Shown here piece by piece: positions 7,049 through 16,752 of a stretch of 41,010 bases of DNA. Made by a program: the position numbers and the translations under genes. The notes beneath the pieces are model-generated. The model saw only the letters and a list, made by a program, of their open reading frames with translations, did no database searches and was not told where the DNA came from. The stretch is from Flagellimonas hadalis (GTDB lineage: Bacteria; Bacteroidota; Bacteroidia; Flavobacteriales; Flavobacteriaceae): NCBI RefSeq assembly GCF_007785775.2, contig NZ_VNIK02000005.1:216737-257746 (forward strand), in the 5' to 3' direction. How positions within the stretch are numbered: position 1 is the stretch's first letter; the number at the start of each line of letters is the position of its first letter.

Positions 7049-10000
7049 ATGAATAAATCACCAAAATGCATTTGCAGGACATCATGGTTCCTGCTACTAT
7101 ATATCTTTTTAGTGCCCTTTTTAACACACAAAATGCAGGCGGGCCATAGCTTGGAACCACCACAGGCCTCCGTTTCCGGCACCGTGACCGATACTTCGGG
7201 GAATCCCCTGGCCGGGGTGAACCTTGTGGTGGAGTCCAAGAATGTGGGCACCATATCCGCCTTGGACGGTTCCTTTTCTATCAATGCCGGTCCGGACGAT
7301 GTGCTTGTCTTTTCCATGGTCGGCTTCAAGACCCTCTCCATGCCCATTTCGGGTAGGGACGAAATTACGGTCATGCTGGAGGAGGATGTGACCCAGTTGG
7401 GGGAAGTGGTGCTCAATGCGGGCTACTATACCGTTACCGAAAAGGAGCGCACGGGGAACATCAGTAAGGTGACAGCTTCCGAATTCGAAAAACAGCCTGT
7501 CTCCAATCCACTGGCCGCCCTACAGGGACGGATGCCAGGGGTAAGCGTCACCCAGACCTCTGGTCTCCCAGGGGCGGGTTTCAACATCCAGATCAGGGGA
7601 CGGAACAGTATCGGTGCAGGAAACGACCCGCTCTATATTGTAGATGGGGTGCCCTTTGCATCCGATCCCATCAATTACTCCCAGACCTCGGGCATCCTTG
7701 GCGGGACCATCAGCCCGCTCAACGGTATCAACCCCGCGGATATAGAAAAGATCGAGGTGCTGAAGGATGCCGATGCCACCGCCATTTATGGATCCCGTGG
7801 CGCCAATGGGGTGGTACTGGTCACCACCAAAAATGGACGGTCGGGCAAGGCAGCGCTCAATATCCATCTCAATACCACTCTGGGCAGGGTCACCCGGTTC
7901 ATGGACCTGTTGAGCACACCACAGTACTTGGAGATGAGAAGGGAGGCCTTTGCCAATGATGGCATTGGGGACTACCCCGCCAATGCCTATGATGTGAACG
8001 GGATTTGGGACCAGGACCGGTACACCGATTGGCAAAAGGAACTGATCGGGGGAACCGTGCACAGGACCATGGCACAGGCATCCGTATCGGGTGGCAGCAA
8101 TGGCACCCGTTACCTGATGAGCGGGACTTACCAAAAGGAGAATACCGTATTTCCCAGTGAATCGGGATATCAAAAGGGAAGTGTATTGTTGAATCTCGAC
8201 CATGCTTCGGAGGATGGACGTTTCAAACTCCACTTCTCTGGAAACTACGTTGTCGACCACAACAATCTCCCCGCAGCAGATCTTACCCGTATTTCAAGTA
8301 GCTTGGCACCCAATGCCCCTGCCCTTTATGACGAAGATGGGGAACTGAACTGGGCCGACAATACCTGGAACAATCCGCTTGCAGAGCTGGAGAGCCGTTT
8401 TTCCTCCAATTCCAAGACCCTGACCACAAATGGGACCGCTTCCTATGCTGTCCTCAAAGGAGTCACTGCCAAGTTGAACTTGGGGTACACTGATGCAAGG
8501 ATGGATGACAGCAGGGTCCTGCCCTCAACAAGATACAACCCCGCCTTTGGTGCGGATAGCAGATATTCCTCGGTCTACAAGGGGACTTCGTCCCGTACCT
8601 CATGGATCGTGGAGCCCCAATTGCAATGGCAAGGGGATATGGGCCCGTTACAACTGGATGTATTGTTGGGAAGTACTTTCCAACAGCAAAATCAGCAGCA
8701 ATTGGGGCTTTATGCCCAAGGGTTTCCAAGCAATGAACTCTTGGGCGACATATCAGCGGCCACCACCCTGAACGTCAATTTGGATTCTGGGACGGAGTAC
8801 AGGTACCAGGCCATTTTTGGCAGGATCAACCTGAACTACCGAAAAAAATATATCCTTAACCTAACTGCCAGACGGGACGGTTCTTCCCGGTTTGGTCCAG
8901 GAAACCAGTTTGCCAACTTTGGGGCCATTGGGGCCGCCTGGCTGTTCTCGGAGGAGAATTTTATTAAAGAGGCCCTTCCGGTAATCAGCTATGGTAAATT
9001 GAGGGGAAGCTACGGCACCACGGGGAACGATCAGATAGGGGACTATCAATTTTGGGAGACCTATAGCTTGGGGGGCACCAATTATGATGGGGTCAGTGTC
9101 CTACGTCCTACCCGTCTGTTCAATCCCGATTTTGGATGGGAGCGCAATGATAAATTGGAGGTCGGTCTGGAATTCGGTCTATGGAAGGACCGCATCCTGC
9201 TGGCGGGCAATTATTATCGCAACCGATCCTCCAATCAACTGGTGGGCATTCCCATGCCGGGAACTACGGGATACACCAGTCTTCAGGCCAATTTGGATGC
9301 CATTGTCCAGAACAATGGAGTGGAGCTGGAAGTCACTTCCCGTTTGGTACATACCCCAAGGGTAAAGTGGCAGCTCTCCCTGAACCTGAGTCTTCCCGAG
9401 AACAAATTGATTTCCTTTCCGGGACTGGAGGCCTCTACCTACGCCAATAGTCTTGTGGTGGGAAAATCCCTTGGGATACGTAAACTGTATTACAGTACGG
9501 GTGTGGACCCCACCACAGGAGTGTATCAATTTAGGGACTATGATGGGGACGGTGTCATTTCATCGCCCAACGACCAACAATGGACAGTGGATATGGATCC
9601 TGATCTTTATGGGGGTTTGGCCAACAATATCAGCATTGGCCGATTTGAATTGGATTTTCTGTTCCAGTTCACCAAACAGCAGCAATGGAACTATCTCTAC
9701 AATGGCGGTTTCCCTAGTTCGATGATGAACCAGCCAGTGGATGTTCTGGATCGATGGAGGCAGGCAGGAGAAAGTGCGACGTTACAACGGTATACCACGG
9801 GCAACAATGCTGATGCCGTATCTGCCTTTTACCGATACAGTAGCAGTAACAGGGCTGTGTCCGATGGTTCCTTTGTCCGATTGAAAACGGCCTCGATCAG
9901 TTATCAGGTCCCTTCCAAGTTGACCAAGGGCATGGACTGTAGGGTCTATCTCCAGGGACAGAACCTATGGACATGGACCTCCTATAGGTGGGGCGATCCC

Positions 10001-10069
10001 GAATTCATCGGGGTGGGCCGGTTGCCCCCGCTACGGCAGATCACATTGGGCGCACAACTTACTTTCTAA
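7049..10069 (+). CDS. SusC/RagA-type TonB-linked outer-membrane transporter
   Basis: The product is about 1006 residues if started at the ATG at 7049, preferred because a signal peptide (basic MNKSPKCICR, then WFLLLYIFLVPFLT) follows directly; an in-frame ATG at 6989 would add 20 residues. After the signal comes a carboxypeptidase-like regulatory domain (SGTVTDTSGNPLAGVNLVV). Next is the TonB plug (GYYTVTEKERTGNI, IQIRGRNSIG, PLYIVDGVPF, ATAIYGSRGANGVVLVTTK), then a long beta-barrel ending in phenylalanine (LGAQLTF). It should import a ligand captured by the partner lipoprotein encoded 17 nt downstream. The following S9 peptidase suggests a peptide ligand. Codon third positions are GC-rich compared with the region 1-6400, perhaps from high expression or transfer. 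Confidence 0.95.
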   Translation: MNKSPKCICRTSWFLLLYIFLVPFLTHKMQAGHSLEPPQASVSGTVTDTSGNPLAGVNLVVESKNVGTISALDGSFSINAGPDDVLVFSMVGFKTLSMPISGRDEITVMLEEDVTQLGEVVLNAGYYTVTEKERTGNISKVTASEFEKQPVSNPLAALQGRMPGVSVTQTSGLPGAGFNIQIRGRNSIGAGNDPLYIVDGVPFASDPINYSQTSGILGGTISPLNGINPADIEKIEVLKDADATAIYGSRGANGVVLVTTKNGRSGKAALNIHLNTTLGRVTRFMDLLSTPQYLEMRREAFANDGIGDYPANAYDVNGIWDQDRYTDWQKELIGGTVHRTMAQASVSGGSNGTRYLMSGTYQKENTVFPSESGYQKGSVLLNLDHASEDGRFKLHFSGNYVVDHNNLPAADLTRISSSLAPNAPALYDEDGELNWADNTWNNPLAELESRFSSNSKTLTTNGTASYAVLKGVTAKLNLGYTDARMDDSRVLPSTRYNPAFGADSRYSSVYKGTSSRTSWIVEPQLQWQGDMGPLQLDVLLGSTFQQQNQQQLGLYAQGFPSNELLGDISAATTLNVNLDSGTEYRYQAIFGRINLNYRKKYILNLTARRDGSSRFGPGNQFANFGAIGAAWLFSEENFIKEALPVISYGKLRGSYGTTGNDQIGDYQFWETYSLGGTNYDGVSVLRPTRLFNPDFGWERNDKLEVGLEFGLWKDRILLAGNYYRNRSSNQLVGIPMPGTTGYTSLQANLDAIVQNNGVELEVTSRLVHTPRVKWQLSLNLSLPENKLISFPGLEASTYANSLVVGKSLGIRKLYYSTGVDPTTGVYQFRDYDGDGVISSPNDQQWTVDMDPDLYGGLANNISIGRFELDFLFQFTKQQQWNYLYNGGFPSSMMNQPVDVLDRWRQAGESATLQRYTTGNNADAVSAFYRYSSSNRAVSDGSFVRLKTASISYQVPSKLTKGMDCRVYLQGQNLWTWTSYRWGDPEFIGVGRLPPLRQITLGAQLTF

Positions 10070-10086
10070 CTCAAAATAGCATTCAG

Positions 10087-11475
10087 ATGAAAATACAACG
10101 AACAATATATCACCTTTATCTTTTGGTGTGGTCATTGCTGATATCGGGCTGCACGGATTTTGTGGAAACGGACCTGCCACCCTCCCAATTGACGGGCGAG
10201 GCCGTATTTACCGATAGGGCAACGGCAACGGCTGCCTTGGCGAACATCTACGCCGGACTGCGAAGTCAGACCCTGATCACGGGTGGTTCCCGGGGCATTG
10301 GCAATCTTCTGGGACATTACGCGGACGAGCTGGATCATTATGGTGACGGCATTGGGACCATCTACAATTTCAACATCCATTCCGTATTGGCGACTGAACC
10401 GGAGCTGGCTACGTTATGGAATAACAGTTACAACCTGATCTATGCCTGCAATTCCATTTTGGAAGGCTTGGAAGATAGCACTGCGCTTACCGAATTGGAT
10501 AGGCAACAACTACAGGGAGAAGCCCTTTTTCTAAGGGGTTTCATCCATTTTTACCTGTCCCAACTTTTTGGGGACATACCCTATGTGACCCGAACGGACT
10601 ATCGCGGGAATGCCCAGGTCGGTAAATTGGGAAGCTCTGAGATCTACGAACTATTGGTGTCGGATCTGGAAAGGGCCATTGATCTGCTCCCTGAAACGTA
10701 TGTGACACCGGATAGGGTCAGGGTGAACCGATATGCGGCCATGGCCTTTTTGGCCAGGGCGGCCCTATATTCTGGTGATTGGGAAAGGGCACTGACCCTT
10801 TCAAATGATGTACTGGACAGGACAGATCTTTATTCGTGGGAGGAAGACCTGGACCACGTTTTTTTGAAAGGCAGCAAGGGTACCTTATGGCAGCTGAAAC
10901 CAGTATCGTCCGAAGGGAATACCCTGGAGGCCCAGACCTTTGTTTTTGAATCGGGACCCCCTATCAACCAAGGTGCCCTTACCCAATCCTTTATGGACGG
11001 GTTCGCTCCCGGAGACCAACGGGCCGTTCATTGGACCAGAGACATAGCAAATGGTACCACGGTTTGGCACCATCCCTATAAATACAAGGCCAATGCCCCT
11101 ACTGGAAGCTCCGTGGAGTACTCAGTGGTATTGCGATTGGGGGAACTTTATTTGATCAGGGCGGAGGCCAGGATGCAATCGGGAGATCTCGATGGGGCCA
11201 TGGCGGACCTGAACAAGGTCCGTGGCCGTGCAGTCCTTTCGGATCTGGAAGGTCTCGATAGGATGGGTGTGGAGGCTGCCCTTATTCAGGAAAGAAGATA
11301 TGAGCTCTTTACGGAGTTCGGCCATCGTTGGTTCGATCTGAAACGCTTTCAAAAGGCCGGTGAGGTACTTGGACCGCTAAAGCCCAACTGGCGGGAGTAC
11401 CATCTGCTGTTCCCCATGCCACAATCAGAGCTTTTGGCCAATCCAAACCTAAATCCCCAAAACGATGGTTACTAG
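10087..11475 (+). CDS. SusD/RagB-type outer-membrane lipoprotein
   Basis: The preferred start at 10087 gives 462 residues and a lipoprotein signal with lipobox LISGC (Cys22); a longer in-frame start at 9988 would overlap the SusC gene and bury the signal. SusD features are the LWNNSYNLIYACNSILEGL helix, the TPR-like segment LQGEALFLRGFIHFYLSQLFGDIPYV, and the C-terminal RLGELYLIRAEA...LNKVRGRA and ERRYELFTEFGHRWFDLKRF blocks. It should sit on the outer leaflet as the lid of the SusC barrel and bind the imported ligand. It is co-transcribed with the upstream SusC and the downstream peptidase (52-nt gap). Confidence 0.95.
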   Translation: MKIQRTIYHLYLLVWSLLISGCTDFVETDLPPSQLTGEAVFTDRATATAALANIYAGLRSQTLITGGSRGIGNLLGHYADELDHYGDGIGTIYNFNIHSVLATEPELATLWNNSYNLIYACNSILEGLEDSTALTELDRQQLQGEALFLRGFIHFYLSQLFGDIPYVTRTDYRGNAQVGKLGSSEIYELLVSDLERAIDLLPETYVTPDRVRVNRYAAMAFLARAALYSGDWERALTLSNDVLDRTDLYSWEEDLDHVFLKGSKGTLWQLKPVSSEGNTLEAQTFVFESGPPINQGALTQSFMDGFAPGDQRAVHWTRDIANGTTVWHHPYKYKANAPTGSSVEYSVVLRLGELYLIRAEARMQSGDLDGAMADLNKVRGRAVLSDLEGLDRMGVEAALIQERRYELFTEFGHRWFDLKRFQKAGEVLGPLKPNWREYHLLFPMPQSELLANPNLNPQNDGY

Positions 11476-11527
11476 AGTCCATGGAAAAAATAGGGAAGTC
11501 CCACTTTACTTGGAAAGGATACAGGGG

Positions 11528-14167
11528 ATGACAAAGATAAACCGCGAGGTTTTGTTTTCATTTATTTTATTGATGTTAGCAACCTGCCCCTTATGGGGGC
11601 AGGTAACCTCGAAAAAGTCCCTGACCCCAAAAGACTACCACCGGTGGAGTACCCTTTTCCTACCACAAATTTCCGATGATGGCCAATGGGCCTCGTACAC
11701 CAAGCAGTACGATTATGGGGAGGATACCCTTTTTATCCGATCTACGAAAGGAGATGCCCAGTATGTCCATCCGGGCGGGGGACAATTGGAATTTACACCG
11801 GATGGCATTAAAGCGGTCATATCCAAGGAAGGGGCATTACAATTACAGAATCTCGGCAATGGGGATGTAGAGGACATTGGCCCCATATTGGGCCATGAAA
11901 TGGTATTGAATGGCACGTGGCTCCTGATAAAAAAAATGGGAGCAGAAAACAGCGGATATAACCTTGAATTCAGGTCTCTGAAAACAGGAATGACATTCAA
12001 TCTAATGGGAGTGGATTCCCATTTGATTTCCCCTAAGGGAGACAAGCTCCTTTATATCACAAAGGAAAAAGGAACATATGCACTTCAACTTTTGGATTTG
12101 GGACCCAGTAAATGGGAACCCGTTGAATTACGGGAATCCGTATTTCCCTTTCAACGACTGGTTTGGGGGCCTTCGGGCAATAGTGTTGCATTCCTTCAGA
12201 AGGATGGTGAAACCAATGAAGGCCTGGGACTTTATTTCCTTATCATTGGTTCCAAAATGAATTGGTTCCGGTTGGATGGCGAGCAATCCTTCGGTAAGGT
12301 GGAACTGCAATTGGCCAATTACCGTTTGCTGGTTGCCCCCGACGATTCCAAGGTCTTGTTTGGTTTGGAACCCCAAAAGGGCACCCCGGAATCCAAAGTG
12401 CTAACCAATGGCGAAATAGTGGAACTCTGGCATGCCCAGGACCCATTGATTTATCCACGGAGACAACTGTTGAGGCTGTTCCAGGACAAAACTCGTGTCT
12501 GGGCATGGTGGCCTAGGACCCAGAAAACATCGCAACTATCGACACCGGAGCATCCCAACGCAATTCCCCTTCCAGGGTTTGACCATGCACTTGTCTATAA
12601 CCCATGGGACAACGAGCCACAATTTAAACGGGATGCCGATATGGACTTTTACCTAAAGGAACTGGCCACTGGAAAACAACAACTGTTGCAAGAAAAGCTG
12701 CCCTATTGGGGCAAGTACGTGGGCATGTCCGAAGACGGGAACTACCTCAAGTATTTCAAGAATGGGGATTGGTGGGTATACCATGTTAAAAAGGGAATCC
12801 ATGTCAACCTCACGGAAAACCTGCAAACGGATTGGTCTTTTTTGGATTATGGGCGGAAGGAGGATGAAGTGCCCTATGGCAGTCCAGGATGGGACAAGGA
12901 AGGGAACATGATTTTGGTCTATGACCGATATGACATTTGGCAGATTTCGCCTGATGGCAAACGACACAAACGGCTGACTCGGGGAAAGGAAAAAAGCATA
13001 CAATATCGGATCGATAGGAATGCCTCCTTCGAACATGACAACACACATTATTTTTCCAATTTTATGGACGGTATTTTTGATGGAGGAGAAGGGTTGATCT
13101 TGAAAGGGTCTGGGGATGACCTGGGTTCCGGTTATTTTTTTTGGAACAAGAAAAAGGGTCTGCAGACCTTGGTATACAAACCAAAGCGGATATATGGATT
13201 GAAAAAGGCAAAGGATACCCAGGATTATATGTATTTGGAGGAGACCTTTGAAGAGCCGACCCGACTGGTTCACTTAAAAATGGGGCAAAACCCCAAGACC
13301 TTGGCAGACCCCAATGCCTTTCAATCGAAATATGAATGGGGCAGGTCTTCATTGATCGGTTATAAGAACAAGGAGGGTGAAGAAATCGAGGGGGTATTGG
13401 TGTATCCTGCAGGGTATGAACCAGGGAAAAAGTATCCGATGGTGGTACATATATATGAGCAACAAAGGTACAGGTTGCACAGATCAGTAATTCCTACAGA
13501 GTATATTAAGGCCGATTATTTAAATCCATCTGTCTTTGCGGCCGAGGGATATTTTGTTCTTTACCCAGATATAGATTATGAGATAGGAAAACCGGGGGAG
13601 AGTGCCTTGGCCTGTGTGCTGTCTTCGGTTAATAAGGTGGTTGATATGGGTCTCGCCGACCCTGAAAGGATTGGCTTGTATGGGGCATCTTTTGGAGGAT
13701 TTGAGACCACCTATATCATTTCCCAAACGGACATTTTTGCAACGGCCATTGCGGGGGTTGCGATTACCGATCTGGTCAGTAGTTATCTTTCCATTGGTGA
13801 GGCGAGGGGACTTGATGAGGCATGGCGGTACGAGCACCATCAATTACGGATGGGCGATAGTTTTAAGGATAACTTTCAAAATTTTATCGAGAACTCGCCG
13901 GTTTACCAAGCTCATTCCATCAACACACCATTGTTGGGATGGGTAGGCAAGGATGATCGCAATGTGCATTGGACACAGAGTGTGGAACTCTATTTGGCAT
14001 TGAGGCGTTTGAAGAAGGACCATGTGCTTTTGGTCTATCCCGGGGAAAAGCATGCGATTCGAGACATAGAAAAACAAAAGGACCTGACCCGCCGAATCAA
14101 AGAATGGATGGACCATTATTTAAAGGGCCATCGTAAAAAGGAGTGGATGGTCAAAGAACAACAATAA
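11528..14167 (+). CDS. S9 family (prolyl oligopeptidase-type) serine peptidase, secreted
   Basis: Started at 11528, the product is 879 residues with a signal peptide (MTKINREVLFSFILLMLATC...WGQ). An upstream in-frame start at 11465 overlaps the SusD stop and lacks a signal at its N-terminus. A long beta-propeller-like region (about 50-600) precedes an alpha/beta-hydrolase domain. The triad is visible: Ser721 in GASFGG, Asp809 or Asp810 in GKDDRNVHW and His842 in GEKHAI. Such enzymes cleave short peptides, often after proline or with dipeptide release. Export plus linkage to SusC/SusD points to use of peptides from the periplasm or surface. It is longer than the usual 600-700 residues because of a large N-terminal domain. 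Confidence 0.9.
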   Translation: MTKINREVLFSFILLMLATCPLWGQVTSKKSLTPKDYHRWSTLFLPQISDDGQWASYTKQYDYGEDTLFIRSTKGDAQYVHPGGGQLEFTPDGIKAVISKEGALQLQNLGNGDVEDIGPILGHEMVLNGTWLLIKKMGAENSGYNLEFRSLKTGMTFNLMGVDSHLISPKGDKLLYITKEKGTYALQLLDLGPSKWEPVELRESVFPFQRLVWGPSGNSVAFLQKDGETNEGLGLYFLIIGSKMNWFRLDGEQSFGKVELQLANYRLLVAPDDSKVLFGLEPQKGTPESKVLTNGEIVELWHAQDPLIYPRRQLLRLFQDKTRVWAWWPRTQKTSQLSTPEHPNAIPLPGFDHALVYNPWDNEPQFKRDADMDFYLKELATGKQQLLQEKLPYWGKYVGMSEDGNYLKYFKNGDWWVYHVKKGIHVNLTENLQTDWSFLDYGRKEDEVPYGSPGWDKEGNMILVYDRYDIWQISPDGKRHKRLTRGKEKSIQYRIDRNASFEHDNTHYFSNFMDGIFDGGEGLILKGSGDDLGSGYFFWNKKKGLQTLVYKPKRIYGLKKAKDTQDYMYLEETFEEPTRLVHLKMGQNPKTLADPNAFQSKYEWGRSSLIGYKNKEGEEIEGVLVYPAGYEPGKKYPMVVHIYEQQRYRLHRSVIPTEYIKADYLNPSVFAAEGYFVLYPDIDYEIGKPGESALACVLSSVNKVVDMGLADPERIGLYGASFGGFETTYIISQTDIFATAIAGVAITDLVSSYLSIGEARGLDEAWRYEHHQLRMGDSFKDNFQNFIENSPVYQAHSINTPLLGWVGKDDRNVHWTQSVELYLALRRLKKDHVLLVYPGEKHAIRDIEKQKDLTRRIKEWMDHYLKGHRKKEWMVKEQQ

Positions 14168-14183
14168 AGAGAGGGCACAGAAA

Positions 14184-14209
14184 GGGAGCACCGATATATC
14201 GGTGCTCCC
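14184..14209. terminator. Perfect 26-bp palindrome between convergent genes
   Basis: GGGAGCACCGAT and its exact complement form an uninterrupted 26-nt palindrome between the peptidase stop (14167, plus) and the DUF6520 stop (14244, minus). No T-run follows on either side, so it is not a classic intrinsic terminator. Its position suggests a bidirectional stop or mRNA 3'-end stabiliser; a protein-binding site is the alternative. Confidence 0.55.
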
Positions 14210-14243
14210 CCTACTACGCAGATAAATACCAATTCGCAGTTGT

Positions 14244-14516
14244 TCAATCCCTATAGAGATTCACACTACAACTGGTCACATCCTTTTCATCTGCCAATCC
14301 AAAGGCCTCTTGTCCTTGGTAGGTGCAAATATTGGGCAAAACAGTCGTTTCACATTGTTGCCCGGTTTTTTGACAAGGCTGTCCAGGCCCCATGGGGATA
14401 TATGCATCCACAAGGGCGGAACTGCTTTCAGTCTTTGCCTGTGTGGCAAAGGCGGCCGCCACGGCAAAAACGATTGCTATAGCGGGCATGATTGTTTTAA
14501 AAAGGTTTTTTCTCAT
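14244..14516 (-). CDS. DUF6520 family small secreted cysteine-containing peptide
   Basis: The 90-residue product starts with MRKNLFKTIMPAIAIVFAVAAAFAT, a secretion signal typical of DUF6520 peptides of flavobacteria. The mature part of about 60 residues has four cysteines (PCQKTGQQC, NICTYQG, TSCSVN) that could form two disulfides. Function of the family is unknown; similarly built NVEALA peptides of Bacteroides also neighbour propeller-type proteins. It lies 94 nt downstream of the MauE/DoxX fusion gene in the same direction, a pairing I recall as recurrent in this phylum, and faces the SusC/SusD/S9 operon. A role as a secreted redox-matured peptide is inference. Confidence 0.75.
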   Translation of the reverse strand: MRKNLFKTIMPAIAIVFAVAAAFATQAKTESSSALVDAYIPMGPGQPCQKTGQQCETTVLPNICTYQGQEAFGLADEKDVTSCSVNLYRD

Positions 14517-14610
14517 AATAATAGAATTTAAAATTAAGACCCATGCTTTTGTTCAGCTCCACCAACAAGGTGATAGGCCTTGGACCTTGAGGTGGAGCAT
14601 CCGGATATCT

Positions 14611-16257
14611 TTATCCGGCACTTTGGGCCTTTTGTCCCATTAGCGCCGGTTTTTCTGGCTGATCCTGCATTATTGCAAGTGTATCGTTTTGGGCATTTGC
14701 CCTTATGTTATCAAAAGGCGGCCCTTGCAGTTTATAGGTGACCAAGGTCTGGTCAAAGATCCCGATGAAATTTCCCTCGGAGACCAAAAAATCCTTTAGG
14801 GGTTCGCCCCGTATATGGTGCACATAAAAACTGAGGACATAACTTAAGTCCATTAGATCGTAAACGTCTATGACCGAAGCCCTGTTCCACATAAATTCGG
14901 ATTCGTTCCTGCCCAGGAGATTTCCTTGGACAAAGAGAAGGCCGTTGCCGACCGCAGCCCTTTTGTTGACGATCAAGGGAGGGGCCGCCATTTTTCGTTG
15001 ATTGCTCTTTTGAAGCGTGGCCACCTTTATTTGGGGAAAACGGATGGTATCGATGGTCCGACCATAGCGTGTTGTTTGCAATAGGGTATCGGCCAAAATG
15101 ATCTTGTTGTGATAGTAATGGACATATACCACTTGGTTCGATACTAGGTCGTGTAGCAACACCCCATCGGTATCAAAGACCCCGTCCACCTGTTTTTGTA
15201 GAAGGTCGGGCTTCAACGACAATGGAATGCTATCCCCCAACCGGACCAACCCAAGTTCATTTTCGTTGTTTTGGGTACTGCGAGCCCGTATAGCGAAGGA
15301 GTTGGGGGACAGGGGTACTGCCAATGAGAAATAGGCTTCGCCCCTTAATATGGGATTGGCGGTCCAAGTATCGGTACTGCCCCTGAATATGATGGGTACC
15401 GTACCGTCCATGAAATAGAAATAGGGAGGGTGTACAATGGTCTTGATGGACCGAAAACCTATATTTTGATAGGGGATCTTCATTTGGAGGTGTAGTGTGT
15501 CACTTAATGTAGTATCAGTGACCACCATATGGAGCGGGGAAGTGGGATTGGCCAAAAATATCCTGCCTTGGCCTGCCCCCGCCAAATAATAGGAATTGAA
15601 GCCCAGATCCAGTTCATGGGTGCGTTTTATGGGGTGGTGGGGATAACGGCGGGTGAAATTGTTCCGATGGTGGACCATATCCTCGCTCCATAGAAACAGG
15701 CCTGTGACCATGGCCATACTTCCCAACGTAAGTATTCCCAACACTACAAGCAGTTTACCAGTCAATTTTTTTGGTTCCGAAGGATGGTTCCACTGTTGGT
15801 TTTGGTTTCTCCTGTAGCTGCCCTTTGGGTTCAATAAAAGGATGCCAATCAGTGCCGAAAGCACAAAAACGAGATTGAAGACCAAATGTTCGGTCCATCC
15901 CAAATCCTCCAGGACACCACCACAGGAGCAGGGGATGAAGTCGGTAAAGTTCAGGATAATGACAATATAGGCAGTGAACATGACCATTAGGGAAAAGGCA
16001 GCATTCAGCGCCCAAAACCGTAGCCGTGGAACAAAGAGCATTCCTGCCACGATGAGTTCCGAAAGGGGGACCGTCCAGGCCACCCAATCCGCATGGGCGG
16101 TAAGAAGGGGGGATTGGGCCAGTTGAATGCGAAAACTTTCAAAATCCAACAGTTTGCTGACAGCGGCATAAGCAAAAAGGATGATGTACAACAGACATAT
16201 GACCTCCACAATGATCCTGCTATGTTTTGCGCTCCATTTCATTTTATTTGTAACCAT
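14611..16257 (-). CDS. MauE/DoxX-type redox-associated membrane protein fused to a large periplasmic domain
   Basis: The 548-residue protein has a MauE/DoxX-like N-terminus with about five membrane helices (roughly 16-36, 58-76, 82-104, 128-146 and 170-192) and the cysteine motif PCSCGG near residue 109, typical of MauE-related proteins that act in disulfide chemistry. From about residue 200 there is a 350-residue domain rich in short beta strands with no recognised motif, possibly a six-bladed propeller and probably periplasmic. Such a fusion with the DUF6520 peptide gene just downstream suggests that the two proteins work together. Either ATG at 16257 or 16242 could be the start. A CCGGATA/TATCCGG hairpin (14601-14618) overlaps the 3' end. 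Confidence 0.75.
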   Translation of the reverse strand: MVTNKMKWSAKHSRIIVEVICLLYIILFAYAAVSKLLDFESFRIQLAQSPLLTAHADWVAWTVPLSELIVAGMLFVPRLRFWALNAAFSLMVMFTAYIVIILNFTDFIPCSCGGVLEDLGWTEHLVFNLVFVLSALIGILLLNPKGSYRRNQNQQWNHPSEPKKLTGKLLVVLGILTLGSMAMVTGLFLWSEDMVHHRNNFTRRYPHHPIKRTHELDLGFNSYYLAGAGQGRIFLANPTSPLHMVVTDTTLSDTLHLQMKIPYQNIGFRSIKTIVHPPYFYFMDGTVPIIFRGSTDTWTANPILRGEAYFSLAVPLSPNSFAIRARSTQNNENELGLVRLGDSIPLSLKPDLLQKQVDGVFDTDGVLLHDLVSNQVVYVHYYHNKIILADTLLQTTRYGRTIDTIRFPQIKVATLQKSNQRKMAAPPLIVNKRAAVGNGLLFVQGNLLGRNESEFMWNRASVIDVYDLMDLSYVLSFYVHHIRGEPLKDFLVSEGNFIGIFDQTLVTYKLQGPPFDNIRANAQNDTLAIMQDQPEKPALMGQKAQSAG

Positions 16258-16752
16258 TTGATTTACAATGATAAAATTAAAGAGGTTTATGGATCTGTAA
16301 GGGATTACTTTGGATCTGAGAAGGATTATTTGTTGCCTGAGAGGGAGTATTTTCGCTTTTTTTCTTAAAAAAATGTGAAATTCTTTGCGTTTTTACATCG
16401 ATGATTAAAAATATGGGAGTTTATCACCTAGAACTTTAGTCCTTAATCAATTCAAATAATGATGAAAAATTATAGGGAGGAATCACCCCTGGGGTATTGA
16501 CGGTCGAAGCACCTTTCAATGAGAGGCAAAATAAATTTGGTTTTCCAAAATTGATTCATCAAAGGTGGTCCGGCCTACGCAATAAAATCACAAATAATAG
16601 ATATTTTGGAACAACCATTGAATAGATTGTTATTTGGAAAATGAAAAGATCGGGAATTTTATTTTTTAGCCTATATTGGATTGCTTTAAAGTAAAACTGT
16701 ATATATCGATAACAGTTTCTTTTGTGATTATTTCCTACCATTCCTATTTAGT
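16258..16752. repeat. Gene-free region with three degenerate tandem repeats
   Basis: Three imperfect copies of a 19-23-nt unit (roughly CTGwrAGGGATTATTT) occur at about 16291-16311, 16312-16334 and 16335-16353, directly upstream of the leftward membrane protein gene. Their spacing near two helical turns fits tandem activator sites, but no regulator is known. The rest, up to the esterase start at 16753, is AT-rich and must hold the rightward promoter, which I could not place. Confidence 0.4.

Noticed and set aside
7520..8260. Long minus-strand frame (246 codons) inside the first SusC gene
   Set aside because: It is the shadow of a GC-rich coding region. The SusC frame has clear plug-domain motifs over the same bases.
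12653..13273. Minus-strand 206-codon frame inside the S9 peptidase gene
   Set aside because: No domain content; the opposite strand encodes a coherent peptidase with a full catalytic triad.
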